From positions 61,953,701-62,017,700 of the forward strand of contig OY292275.1 of the NCBI GenBank assembly GCA_958496175.1: a stretch of 64,000 bases of DNA, written 5' to 3'. Numbering within the stretch: the first letter of the stretch is position 1; every line of letters begins with the position of its first letter. Shown here piece after piece: positions 13,552 to 24,955 of the stretch. This DNA is from Sisyra terminalis (lineage: Eukaryota; Arthropoda; Insecta; Neuroptera; Sisyridae). The notes below the pieces were generated by a model. It made no database searches. It had not been told where the DNA came from and worked only from the letters and a program-made list of their open reading frames with translations. Position numbers and translations under genes: made by a program.

Positions 13552-14475
13552 ACCTGATAGACCAAAATTTTCATTTCTATACAAAAAAAAAGTATTTGGA
13601 TTCGATAAAACAAATCGATTGCACCACATTGTGCAATTGCAATAAATTCAAGAGATAAAACCTACATTCACATTAAAAATGCATTCTTTTTGCAGACATC
13701 TCGCAACTTCTGCGTAATTTTAAATTTGGAACATATTTAGAATGCAAATAGCGTACACAAATTGCACACAAACGAATTTAAATGTAGGAAATTACGTTTT
13801 AGGTAAATAAATTATAAAACAATTCCCTTTTGAGTGCAGAATAGCGTCGGTGTATTGTCGGTCGGCCTATCGGCCCATGCAATTTTTGTGATTTTAAGTG
13901 TTATAATTGGAAAGTTTCGCCTCGACTTATATTTATTTAGCGAAGGTTGTACATCTCTCCGCTTCTCGAGAATTCGATGGAACTGTTCCATGAAATTTCT
14001 ACCACGAAGGAAAGTTTTTTTCTTCTTCTTGATATATGAAAGTTACAAATTATCTGATACTTATTAATTTTTCATGTAAACAATGAATTGTAAAATATAA
14101 AATTTAATTTTAGTTATTAAAAAAATAGCGATTCTAGTAAAATATATCAAAATGCTTTGGACAAAAGAGGTGTAACAATCACATAATGAAGAGGAAAACG
14201 ATCCATGAAGAGATCCCATCGAGATAAGAGTGACGTAAGTCTCGAAAAAGATTTCACAAAAATATTTTCACGAAACTCAATTAGACGTAATTTAAAATTA
14301 ATTATCACCTTTTCGAAATCGTTTTGAACAATTTAAATTTACCGAAAACATCAATCAAACGTACAAATATATATGTACAAACGAAAACGATCAGATCTCT
14401 CATCGTTTTTTTCGTTCCGGACAAAAACCATTTGGCCAAAAATCATTGATACCCTTGACACGAGACGTGGACAGG
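13552..14475. other. Unique interval with one unconvincing open frame
   Basis: This holds a plus-strand 77-codon frame at 13834-14067 with somewhat balanced base composition but no recognisable domain and no splice context that I trust. The remainder is AT-rich without repeats. Confidence 0.35.
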
Positions 14476-14700
14476 TTAATGTCCGCCAAATTCGCCCACA
14501 AAAGCCGCATGTGACACCCTCGGAACTCTTTTTTCTTCAGCTAATAAACTAGAAATATTAATGATTGGTGAAATTTCACCATAAGTCCAAATTCGCTCGG
14601 AACAAATGTGCCAGAGTAAATGAATCACTCGAGCACCTCCAAGTGATTGTTGGCAGCCCACATAATTGTGTTTTCCTAGGTAATGGAATATGAGTTCCAA
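14476..14700 (-). CDS. Unassigned open frame, possible exon or relic
   Basis: A 74-codon frame opens with ATG at 14700 and ends at 14476. The codons are less A/T-skewed than neighbouring spurious frames. The product has mixed composition (glycine-rich GCQQSLGGARV, EEKRVPRVSHAAFVGEFGG) rather than the Phe/Lys/Asn runs typical of noise here. A second minus-strand frame (14576-14830) overlaps it, so one or both may be chance. I do not recognise a family, signal peptide or membrane segment. Confidence 0.2.
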   Translation of the reverse strand: MELIFHYLGKHNYVGCQQSLGGARVIHLLWHICSERIWTYGEISPIINISSLLAEEKRVPRVSHAAFVGEFGGH

Positions 14701-14829
14701 CGTTAATTGTTTTCAAGTAAATGTTAAACAAAACCCAAAAGTTCAAACCCAAAACATTTAAGTAAATGATTAAATGAATTTCGGAAAAGTTGGATGTTTG
14801 CAGATCAAAGACCTTACAGAAGATATTCA

Positions 14830-15594
14830 AAGTGTCAGATCGCCAAACTGGCGAAGAAGAAAAAGATAAATTTTCAATTTATTCCCTTAAAATATGCAGT
14901 GCATTTTTGGTCGCCTTACAAGGCTTAAAAAGCTTCAGCTTTAAATTAAATGACTAACGAATAAAGTGCAACCTAAATGCAATTTAAAGAATTAAATATC
15001 CCACCAAAAGCTTCTATAAAGTTATGATCTACCTCCCCCTTTCGTTATTTAGCAACCTTTTTTATTAGTCGTTGCATTTTTCAATAAAATGTCTTGTTGA
15101 TAGCAAATTTTTTGCTTTCACTATTCGAAAGCTTATAAAATTTACATGAAGACCATAACAATCGATTTGGTTGAAAAAGAGCTTTTTCAAAGCCTACTTG
15201 TTCTAGTAATTTTAAACTTTTTACTAGCCCAAAAAATATAGATAAATTTTTATCGGTTCTAAACCGATTAAATTTGTTAATCAATCAATTGTTTTTATTA
15301 TTTTAAAAGCTGTAAAATTTTATATGCTTTACAATCATATAAAAAAAATTGATACATATTTAAAGTTTCTAAGTAAAACGAATCAAAATCAAAAGAAAGA
15401 TATACTTTCGAAAGAAATTTTCTTTCCCTGTTTCTTACAATTTCCTTCAAGAAAATTTCAAGCTTTTCTTAGAAGAAACGATATTCTTGGAAAAAACAAA
15501 TGGTGAATTTATACGTTAAACCACAAAATTAGAGAAAAACTAATTTTTCATTTCATATTTTTTCATCCCTTTTACCATATTAAATGCCAAACTA
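14830..15594. other. AT-rich interval, nothing recognised
   Basis: No repeat or convincing gene is seen. The small frames at 15081-15284 and 15324-15506 have AT-driven composition. Confidence 0.4.
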
Positions 15595-15598
15595 TTAA

Positions 15599-16309
15599 GG
15601 GAGTATTCTAGTCTAGAGGCATGAATTTTAGGTAATTTTTGAAGTGTCATAAAAAATAACCAATTAATATTTTTAATATCCATTTTTTATCAGTTATTTA
15701 TTAACATTTCAAAAATTAGCAGCTGATGAAGTGGGGGGGTCTCAAAAAATTGGCACGTGACCATACCCACGATTTCAACCCTTCTAGTAATCTTAAACCA
15801 AAAAAAAAAAAGATTATTAATCTAGAATGATGTCGCAATATCTGGAACTACGGAAAAGTATGAAAAAAAAATTTCACGAAATGGCGACTGACTGAAAAAA
15901 AAAAACAATTTTTGTACCACTTTTTTTGACTGTTTTGAATTTTTTAAAAATAGTAAAAATCAAAATTTGGGGATGGGGATTGTTCCAGACATAGACAAGT
16001 CTATAAAAAAGACTCTATAAAAATTTCAGGTAAATCGGTTCAGTGGAACCTGAGAAATTTCGAGAAAGTTTCGAGAAAAACGCGTTTAAAGTTTTACGTT
16101 AAGTTTCAGGCAGCGTAATTGATAGAATAGTATGTATTACTTACATTCTCTTAATCAGCCATCCCAGCTTCATACAAAGCCGCTATAACTTCGGAAATAA
16201 TTTGAATTTTGAAAAATCCTTTTAGGAGAATATTTTTGAATATCTAAACTATCGGATTATGAAAAAAAATTTTTTTGATTTTTTCAAATTTCTAGAGTAG
16301 AATACCCCC
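15599..16309. mobile_element. TTAA-flanked MITE (piggyBac-type)
   Basis: The element is 711 bp. It starts GGGAGTATTCTAGTCTAGA and ends TCTAGAGTAGAATACCCCC, which are inverted copies of each other with two mismatches. It is flanked exactly by TTAA on both sides (15595-15598 and 16310-16313). A TTAA target-site duplication is the signature of piggyBac transposase. The interior has no open frame that could be a transposase, so it is non-autonomous and would need a transposase encoded elsewhere. Confidence 0.85.
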
Positions 16310-16339
16310 TTAACAAAGGGTTTTACCCCTTTTAAAAGC

Positions 16340-16420
16340 TCACGAATTTTTCCAGGTTTTTAAACCATTAAAACCGCCTGTTGATTGGATAAATCAACTG
16401 GTTATGAATTAATAAACAGC
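16340..16420. repeat. Dispersed repeat with CCGCCTGTTGATTGG
   Basis: The stretch TTAAAACCGCCTGTTGATTGG, followed by ATAAATCAAC, closely matches 20245-20280 (CCACCTGTTGATTGGAAAAATCAAC). Both contain the short inverted repeat GTTGATT..AATCAAC. The core CCACCTGTTGA is also the constant motif of the array at 56.2-57.8 kb. Confidence 0.5.
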
Positions 16421-16596
16421 TGGGTCAGTCCAAATAAAGTAGTCCAAAAATAAATAAAAAATGGTTGATCGACCATTTAAAAAAAATATTGTTTGCTATC
16501 ACCCCAATATGTCGGTAGTTCAAATTTAACATTATTTTAATTTTATTGTTTTTAGTTTTCCAGTGGTGGCCATATTAGTTTTACTAGGTGCAGACA

Positions 16597-18016
16597 TTTT
16601 TGCACTTTTAAGGGTTTCCGGAAACTTGATTATCTCAGGCCCTATTTGTCTTATCAAAATGAAACTGAAAGCAGTGGGTTCACGAAAATATAAGCTATAA
16701 GGTTGTAATAAGCCATTTTCACATAAATATAATTCTAAGGGGTGGAATTTCAGCCTAAATTTTTAGCTTTCATTCGTAAAAACTCCAAATTTCACGGAAA
16801 GATTGTGAAGGAAGGGAAAGAGTCTACACGTTAAAACTTTTTTTACCAACAATTAGGTACTAGTTGTATCCAAAAACAAAATTTGAAGTCTGAGACTTTA
16901 AGCCGGTTTTAAAATAAAAAATTAGAAAATTTGGAAATTTTCAAAATTTGCAATTTTCTGAGTTCAATATCTCTGGTGGGGGACCAGATAAAAATCTGAA
17001 ATATCACTACATTATAGTACTGTATAATAGTATTATGCACCTAAAATTTGGAGTTTGAGATTTGACTAGGAGCAGAGGTATTGCAAGCACAAAATGTCAA
17101 AATAATGCATACTTCAGTAGGTGACTATAATGCATTTAACCATTTAATATGTGACATATACTTGGCAAAAAAGGCATTTTACACAAAACAACATATACTC
17201 TGGGCTAACTGTTATTCATATCATAAATTTAAAACATATACTTCTTTCTGAAAGCTCATAATAAATGTACCTACCCATAGTCATCAACTAATCTTGGTGT
17301 TCGACAAAGAGCTAAGAGATCTCTTAACACAGTTAAAGAACTTCACTGACTATGGGTACGTACATATATTATTAGCTTTCAGAAAGAAGTATATATTTTA
17401 AATTTAAGATATGAACAACAGTTAGCCCAGAGTAAAATGCCTTTTTTGCCAAGTATATGTCACATATTAAATGGTTAAATACATTATAGTCACCTACTGA
17501 AGTATGCATTATTTTGACATTTTAGGCTTGTAATACCTCTGCTCCTAGTCAAATCTCAAACTCCAAATTTTAGGTGCATACTACTATCATACAGTACTAT
17601 AATGGGGTGATATTTCAGATTAATATCTGGTCCCCCACTAGAGATATTGAGCTCAGAAAATTGCAAATTTTGAAAATTTCCAAATTTTGTTATTTTTTAT
17701 TTTAAAAAGAATTAAAGTCTCAGACTTCAAATTTTGTATTTGAATACAACTAGTACCTAATTGTTTGTAAAAAAAGTTTTAACGTGTAGACTCTTTCCCT
17801 TCCTGCACAATCTTTCCGTGAAAATTGGAATTTTTACAAATGAGAGCTAAAAATTTAGGCTGAAATTTCACCCCTTAGAATTACATTTAGGTAAAAACAT
17901 CTTGTTACAATCTTATAGCTTATATTTTCATGAACCCACTGCTTTTAGTTTCATTTTGATAGGATAAATAGGGCCTGAGATAATCAAGTTTCCGCAAACC
18001 CTTAAAAGTGCGAAAA
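16597..18016. mobile_element. 1.4-kb near-perfect palindrome (fold-back element)
   Basis: The left arm (16597-17283) and right arm (17347-18016) are inverted copies along almost their whole length, with a 63-base loop (17284-17346). Outer ends read TTTTGCACTTTTAAGGGTTT and its complement. Inner ends read CCCATAGTCA and TGACTATGGG. Arm identity looks high, with scattered substitutions and small indels. I could not define a target-site duplication. A transcript would form a hairpin of about 670 bp. The frame at 17928-18167 lies in the right arm and has no separate support. Confidence 0.9.
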
Positions 18017-19379
18017 TAAAACATAAAACAAATATGTTTAAGGAAGTACTAAAGAAAACAGGAATATTTCCAGTAAGCTTACAGTCCCTGATTAATAGCG
18101 ATCTTTGGATCGAATTGGCCAAAAAAAAAGCAATACAATTTTGAAAGACACAAATAGATAAATACAAAAATATGTTTAGAAATATTTATGTATGACTTTA
18201 AGCTCATGTATAAGTGAGAATTTAAGGATTTTTCGTATGCATATGAGTTTTAACATGCTTAATGTTTTTAACGGTGTAGATTTTAAATAAGTAAAATGCA
18301 ATGTATATTAATTTAATTGTTAATAATTATTGTTATTATTAGTAATTTAAAAATCAAAAATGTAGCAATATTATCGATATCCACTGATTTTTTTGCAATT
18401 CAATTTTAGGGAAGTTAACCGGGTCCTCTGATATTTGATAACAAAAATATTTGCATATAACATAGTCAAGTACATATCAATCGTAACGCAAGCAATTGGT
18501 AAAACGCTTTATTTTTAAAAATATTTAATATTATTACCATACACAAAAGAATTTAATAAAACCATGAAATAAAATTTGAAATTTGATTTGTTTGAAAAAA
18601 CATTAAAAATATTATTAAATTCTATGTATACGAAATATTCAAGTATATGCTCAACTGGTGATAGCTTGTGAAAAGCTTGAAGGCCAAAATGAGAGAATGG
18701 CAGCTTTAAATATGTCGTTTAAGAAATCTGAACCGGTTTGAGGCATTTATTATTTGTTGTCAATTATAAATACATCAACACCTCTTTCCGAATCCATTAA
18801 TGACACTTTTAAATCAACCTTTTTCACACATTTTGGCCTTTTAGCTTTTACTATGTTATCTTTTACCACCCCATTGAGATCAGGTAAAATTCCTTTCAAT
18901 TTCATACCAGCTTGGAATTCAGCCGGTTTCGGTCACAAATATTGATCATTATGGATCAAAGGTTGATAATTCGAACGTAAATTTCTGGCTACCTGCATTC
19001 TTTCATATGATTCAATAACAGGTTTATTGATTTTGATAGTATTTTGTTTTCAGGTACATCTTAGACGTGTTTCGCCCCAAAAATAAGTTTAAAGGCCACA
19101 AACAAGTTCAATTTAAATAGATGTACCAATATTTTATTCTGATTTCTATTATGGTTCCAATTTAAAAACAGCTTTACAGTTTTGATAAAAACTTTGTAAT
19201 CAAGTTCAACTAATTTTTCTTCGGAAGAAAATGTTACCTATTTACGTTTAATTATTAATAATAAAAGTTGCATTTAGAAGAAGCCCGATTAAAATAATTA
19301 AATGGACATCCAATTGAATATAAATTGGATTCTTTAATTAAATATCTGATCTTTTTTAAGATATCAAAAATTCAGCACA
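18017..19379. other. AT-rich interval between mobile elements
   Basis: No clear gene is seen. The 63-codon plus frame at 18754-18945 looks moderately protein-like but matches nothing I know. Confidence 0.35.
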
Positions 19380-19387
19380 TTTTAAAT

Positions 19388-19607
19388 CAGAGGTGGCCAA
19401 CCTAAATGATATTCCAGGCCACTTCGGAAATGCATCATAACTCTGCGGGCCACCATTAAAGTTATATCTCAAATTTTCCATACTAAATTTAGATACACCG
19501 TAAACATTTACAATATATTGATTTTCACCACTATGGTCATTATAAAATGTATACATTTTATAAAAGTCTGATGCATCTTGTGGGTTGGCCACCTTTGACA
19601 ATCTCTG
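19388..19607. mobile_element. hAT-like MITE, 220 bp
   Basis: It begins CAGAGGTGGCCAACC and ends GGTTGGCCACCTTTGACAATCTCTG. The ends match as inverted repeats, allowing a 10-base insertion near the right terminus. Flanks TTTTAAAT (19380-19387) and GTTTAAAT (19608-19615) agree at 7 of 8 positions. CAG..CTG termini with 8-bp duplications are typical of hAT transposons. There is no transposase. The minus-strand frame crossing it (19356-19601) is incidental. Confidence 0.75.
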
Positions 19608-19639
19608 GTTTAAATAAACAATGAATAATCTATGTTTTA

Positions 19640-20061
19640 TCTACATATATAAAATTGTTATATTAGTTTGGGTAGACTTCAAAAACTCAAAAAGTTTTGC
19701 ATCGATTTAGCTCAAATTTTGTCACGATATATAATCCGCTTTAATGATTGCTTTAATCTTTTTTTGCGTCAGTTACATATCTGCAACTGCAAGAAAACTG
19801 CATTTTCAACGGTCAATACAAAAGCCGTTAATTGTCAATACTTCATTGTTATAATCGTATAGTGATTTCTAGAGGTAGAGGTTCTCAAAACGTAATTGAT
19901 TAATGTATATATTGAAGATGAGTTATAATTGGTACAACGAGGGATGCTGCGGGTAGATAAGGGAGGCGATTCTAATAATTCTCAAGCTTTTTTTTCCTAA
20001 ATTCAATTTATCTAATTTACAAATATTGGCTGGCAGGACAACGTCTGCCGGATTTAGCTAG
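19640..20061 (+). mobile_element. Short non-autonomous Helitron
   Basis: The element starts TCTACATATATAAAATTG directly after an A and ends GATTTAGCTAG directly before a T. This is the A|T insertion expected of Helitrons, with a 5' TC and a 3' CTRR (CTAG). A hairpin GGCAG(20032-20036)..CTGCC(20045-20049) sits 8 bases before the CTAG. Length is 422 bp. There is no Rep/helicase coding, so it depends on proteins supplied elsewhere. Confidence 0.75.
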
Positions 20062-20099
20062 TAGGTATAGTCTTAAATAAAGAATTTGCCGTAAATGCA

Positions 20100-21060
20100 T
20101 TTAACAAAAATGCAGAAAATATGCGAAAAAAAGCGACTACTTTAAGCTGCACTTTTTCCGTTAATTTCACTGTAATTTTGTCAACATTTAGCAAAGTATC
20201 CAATCAATTTTTAAGGCGTATTAAATTTTCCAACTTTTCAAGCGATAAAACCACCTGTTGATTGGAAAAATCAACAAGTTATAGAGTTCAACAAAAATAT
20301 GGTCATTTTATTTTGCCAAGCAAAACCTTATTTGTAATGCTCTAAATAAGTAGGCGTTGTAAAGCACTTTTCCAGCGAAAAAGCTTACGTTTTAACGACA
20401 ATTTTATAATCTTTCAAATGATAACAAAATTTTTGTTCTTTCTTTTTGTATTTGGACGTTATAAAGCATTTTTGTCAACCGTTATCAAATAACGATTTTC
20501 AAACTTTATTTCCTCTTATTTTTTCTATTTTTCACGTGGAAATTCAACCATTCTTCTAATTAATAAACCATTCTGACTAATTTAAATATGAGCTAATTAG
20601 AGTTTTTTTTTTTATGAAAAGCTGCAAAGTTTTCCGAAGAAAACCATAGATAAAATAGCAAGAAAATCGGAAAAATTAAGTTTTTTGAAATTGTACATTC
20701 CTCTGGTTTTTCGTTCGTCTTCCTGGAATCTTTAAATATTCAGTAAAGTGAGGTACAAGCTTTCAAAGCTCACATTTTTATCCAACTTTTAAGGCACTAA
20801 AACTATATATTGGTTAAATTTGGTTAAAATGGTTAAGAACACTAAATTTTTTGTCGTATGAAAAATATATAACATCTAAAATACGTAGGCGTTGAAAAGC
20901 TCTTTTTCATGCAAATCGATAGTTTGTCTTGATGAAAACTTAGTGTTAATTTTTCGAAAGTGGCTGCCAAAATTTTTATTTTTTTATTTTAAGTTTCCTA
21001 GATATTTTGCTAATACTAAAAAGAAACAAAGTTTAATAGAGGCAAAAGTAAAAACCACCT
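20100..21060. repeat. Diverged duplication, about 533-bp unit
   Basis: GTAGGCGTTGTAAAGCACTTTTCC near 20352 and GTAGGCGTTGAAAAGCTCTTTTTC near 20885 are followed by related sequence. The preceding ATCCAACTTTTAAGGC-like block is also shared. The first unit carries the CCACCTGTTGATTGG motif (20250). A further ACCACCTGTT lies at 21054. Confidence 0.5.
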
Positions 21061-21194
21061 GTTAAGTAAAAGGAGATGTAATGATGATGCTCTTGTCGCA
21101 TGAAAAGTTGATGCAAAGTTGATATTTTTCCACGTTTACATTCGTCAGTTATTACGAGTTTTTTTATTGATATTTTTGAATTAAGGCGTAGTGA

Positions 21195-23075
21195 AGTACT
21201 TCAAATAAAATCAACCCCTTTTCAACCCTTAATCCTTTAAGGATTTTCTTGAAATTTTCATATAGAATACTACACCCTTTAATATATATTTGTGATTTTT
21301 TTCAACTTTTTCCATCCAACCAAAGAATAGTTATAGTTGTTCGAAAAAAAAAAATTTTCAAGCATTTTTTCCCAAAAATAATTCAATGGAGGCATTTTCC
21401 AATTCTATTTATCCTCAAAACTGTTTTAACAATTTTTTCAAAAGATTAACCCCTAAAAAATATAAGACTTATGTACCCTTAAGACGACGTTTTTATCTTT
21501 TCCAATCTAAAAATCAATCAAAATACGAAGAAATTGAAAATTTCCAAATAGTACTCCAAATGAAATCAACCCCTTTTCAACCCTTAATCCTCTAATGATT
21601 TTCTTGTTAATTTCACATATTATACTACACCCTTTAATATATATCTGTGATTTTTTTCAATTTTTATCACCGAGCCAATGGTTATAGTTGTTCGAAAAAA
21701 AAATTTTTCCAAGATTTTTTTCCCAAAGAAAATTCAATGGAAGCATTTCCCTGTTCTATTTATTCTCAAATCGGATTTAAAAATTTTTCCAAAAGACTAA
21801 CCCCTAAAAAAATAAAAACCTTATGTACCCCTAAGAGGACGTCTTTATCTTTTCCAATCTAAAAATCAATCAAAATACGAAGAAATTGAAAATTTCCAAA
21901 TAGTACTCCAAATGAAATCAACCTCTTTTCAACCCTTAATCTTTTAATGGTTTTCTTGAAATTTTCACATATTATACTACACCCTTAAATATTTATCTGT
22001 GAATTTTTTCATTTGTTTCCATCCAGCCAAAAAATGGTTATAGTTGTTCGAAAAAAAAAATTTTTTTCAACACTTTTTTTCCAAAGAAAATTCAATGGAG
22101 GCATTGTCCTATTGAATTAATCCTCAAAACTGATTTAAAATTTTTTTCAAAAGATTTACCCCTAAAAAATATAATGCTTATTTTTTTTTACCCCTAAAAC
22201 GACGTCTTAATTTTTTTCAACCTAAACACCAATCAAAATACAAAGAAATTAAAAATTTCCAAATTTATTTGGTCAACCATCTTGACATCCCTTATTAAAT
22301 CCCTAAACTAAAGAATTTTTTTGGCATAAAGATTTCCTCAACAAATGGACACCTTGATCAAACATTTACCAAGGAAAATCAAAAGAAAAATCCACTAATT
22401 TCTTTTGGACTTCAAAAGATATTTTCCCGAAACAATTTACGAGTTAATGCATTTTTCAGAAGTGATTTCATCATTAAAATTGCCACTATTATAAATGTTA
22501 TATATCCTTTAATGATTTTCTTGAAATTTTCACATATTATACTACACCCTTAAATATTTATCTGTGAATTTTTTCATTTGTTTCCATCCAGCCAAAAAAT
22601 GGTTATGGTTGTTCGAAAAAAAAATTTTTTTTCAACACTTTTTTTCCAAAGAAAATTCAATGGAGGCATTTTCCTATTGAATTAATCCTCAAAACTGATT
22701 TAAAATTTTTTTCAAAAGATTAACCCCTAAAAAATATAAAACTTATGTACCCCTCAGACGACGTCTTTATCTTTTTCAACCTAAATACCAATTACAATAC
22801 AAAGAAATTAAAAATTTCCAAATTTTTTTGGTCAACCTCCTTGAAATTGACACCTCCTTATTTAACCCCTAAACTAAAGAATTTTTTTGACATACAAATT
22901 TCCTCGACAAATGGACACCTTGATCAAACATTTACCCATGAAAATCAAAAGAAAAATCCATCAATTTCTTTTGAACTTCAAAAGATATTTGCCCGAAACA
23001 ATTTACGAGTTTATACATTTTTCAGAAGTGATTTCATCATTAAAATTGCCACTATTACAGATGTTATATAATAAA
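21195..23075. repeat. Tandem array with 355-bp and about 560-bp units
   Basis: The block GATTTTCTTGAAATTTTCAYATA.ACTACACCC recurs near 21242, 21597, 21951 and 22510. Between these lie shared blocks TGGTTATAGTTGTTCGAAAAAA, TTCAATGGAGGCATT and CCCCTAAAAAATATAA. The first two steps are 355 bp. The last step is about 558 bp because an extra segment (TTTGGTCAACC... through ...GACACCTTGATCAAACATTTACC) follows the third unit and again the fourth. Frames at 21249-21862 and 22745-23120 lie wholly in the repeat and are not conserved between copies. Confidence 0.9.
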
Positions 23076-23530
23076 TTCATTAAATTTTTAATCAATACAT
23101 GGATTCTTGTAACTTATTAAAGCAATTACTCCTAATAAATCATATAAGTTTTAAAATTTTCAATGACTATTTTTCTTTGAAATAATTTTTGCATTACATT
23201 GATAAATTTTCGAGATATACTAATCCTTTTGAAATTCGTTCGAAAATAAATGACCGCTCGTTTAATTTAATGGACAAAAAACGAAGCATAAAGGATTCAT
23301 TCCAATAACAATTTCAACTTCTTCGGCTCTTATTTTGCCTGAATAGTTTTGGAAAGTTGAGCCTACGCTTGGCCATATAATAAATACCGTCCAATCTGGT
23401 GACTTTTACTGCGCTTATCGTAATTATTTTTTTTTTTTTTTTTTGGTCAAGTTTTCTGAGTCATTCTGCTGACTTTAGAAGAAAATAGCACTGTGTTATG
23501 TGTATGTTATATTTAGAATAGCGAAGAATT
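23076..23530. other. AT-rich interval with a long T run
   Basis: No gene or array is seen. A T run of about 18 bases lies near 23428-23446. Confidence 0.45.
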
Positions 23531-23539
23531 AAATCACCT

Positions 23540-23830
23540 TGGCTACTTGTATGGGAGTAAAGAGTATAGCGCCCCTTGGCCGGGGCCGGTTTTGTCCTTG
23601 TACGGAAATCAAGACGGGGGCGGCTTGCAGAAATCTTGTCGTTTTGTTTTGCGTCCTTTTTTCTTACATTGTTTTGTAGGAAAATAAGAATAAAAAACGG
23701 GAGAGGGAAGAGTAAGTGGTTCCCGGAGTGGAGGCGGACTTGAATTCCGTTCGAGGGGCTTCTCGTGGAGATTTATTGGAAGAAATTGCTGGAAGAATTT
23801 CATTTTGTGAAGATTAGCGATGGTTAATTG
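23540..23830. other. GC-richer island of unknown function
   Basis: Within AT-rich DNA this block has notable G+C (GCGCCCCTTGGCCGGGGCC near 23570, GACGGGGGCGGC near 23613, GGAGTGGAGGCGGA near 23723). It could be an untranslated exon or promoter, or simply unique DNA. A minus-strand frame (23609-23803, 64 codons) crosses it. Its product is proline-, serine- and lysine-rich and matches nothing I recognise. There is no firm splice site or core promoter. Confidence 0.3.
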
Positions 23831-23875
23831 ATTTTATAGCTGATGCCATCGAGAATTGTTGCCTGTTGAAGGGAA

Positions 23876-24554
23876 TCTATACTAATATATAAAATTCTTA
23901 CGTCTGTCTGTATGTATCGATTTTGAACCCAATTTTAGGGTAAATATTTGTTTTTATTCCAAATTTAACATTTTTTAAATTTTTGTCTGTCTGTCTGTCT
24001 GTGTGTCTCGATTTAACTAAAGAACGGAACAACCGAATTTAATAAAATTTGGTATTAAGATACAACACAATTTCCCACATACTATAGGCTACTTATCATT
24101 CCAAAAAAATAATAAGGGAAGGTATTCCCAAGGGATGAAAACAGGAATTTTTACTTTAGACAGGTGAGTTATATATTATTGGAAAGGTAATTTAAAGTTA
24201 GAAAATAATCTGTAAAAATATTTTTAGTTGAACTAATGAAAAGCACAGTAAATTCAATTTAAAGTTTAAAAAATTGCCTCTTTGAAATATAAACCTTTAT
24301 ATATATAAAACACATAGAAAATTAATACATTTGAAAATTTATTGATCATTATATACAACTATTTTATTCTAAGTAACAGTTTATTAAATGTCTAATTTTA
24401 AAGTTGACAAAATAATAATTTTATGTATGATTATGTTTTTCGTAAAAGAAATAAGAAAAATAAAAATTTTCATATACCACTACAAATAGCAAATTTAAAA
24501 AGAAAATATAATCTTCACCTACGTTACGCAGACGAAGTCGCGGGGATCTGCTAA
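23876..24554 (+). mobile_element. Non-autonomous Helitron, 679 bp
   Basis: It starts TCTATACTAATATATAAAATTC after an A and ends GGGGATCTGCTAA before a T: 5' TC, 3' CTRR (CTAA), insertion between A and T. A hairpin is formed by GCAGA (24528-24532) and TCTGC (24547-24551), with loop CGAAGTCGCGGGGA. The interior has a (CTGT)n microsatellite near 23984-24003. The GACGAAGTCGCGG word close to the 3' end is typical of arthropod Helitron-like repeats as I remember them. No Rep/helicase open frame is present. Confidence 0.8.
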
Positions 24555-24955
24555 TTTACAATAAATATTGACGGAGATTCGATTGGTTTTTCTGAAATTT
24601 ATTAATTGACGCATCGTAAATTTGTTTATTTAATTAGTCGAAGAAATTTTTTTGGGATTTCAATGCAGAATATCTCACGCTTTTCGCGAGGTTTTGCTGT
24701 TTAAATATGATAATTGCTGGTCATCAATGGTTGAGATATTTCTTGAGATAATCCATGAAAAATCTAAGCTATGTAAACAGTGACGAATGCTAATTTAACG
24801 TTGCCCGATTAGCAACCGAAGAATTGACGTTATACTCAATTAGCCAATAAAATTTTAAAGTATGAATTTTCCAAAAAAAATTTGCGCCAATCGATGGGAA
24901 ATCGTTTGTAAAGATTGATTGAAAAAACCGTTTCTAATCATTGATATAGTAAAAT
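24555..24955. other. Unique interval beside the Helitron
   Basis: No gene is seen. CCAATCGATGGGAAATCG near 24886 is an inverted partial copy of the ATCCCATCGATTGG block that opens the following duplication. Confidence 0.4.

Noticed and set aside
19356..19601. 81-codon minus-strand frame
   Set aside because: It is almost wholly inside the hAT-like MITE and has no transposase features.
22745..23071. 108-codon plus-strand frame
   Set aside because: It lies in the 355/560-bp array and is not kept open in the sister copy near 22250-22500.
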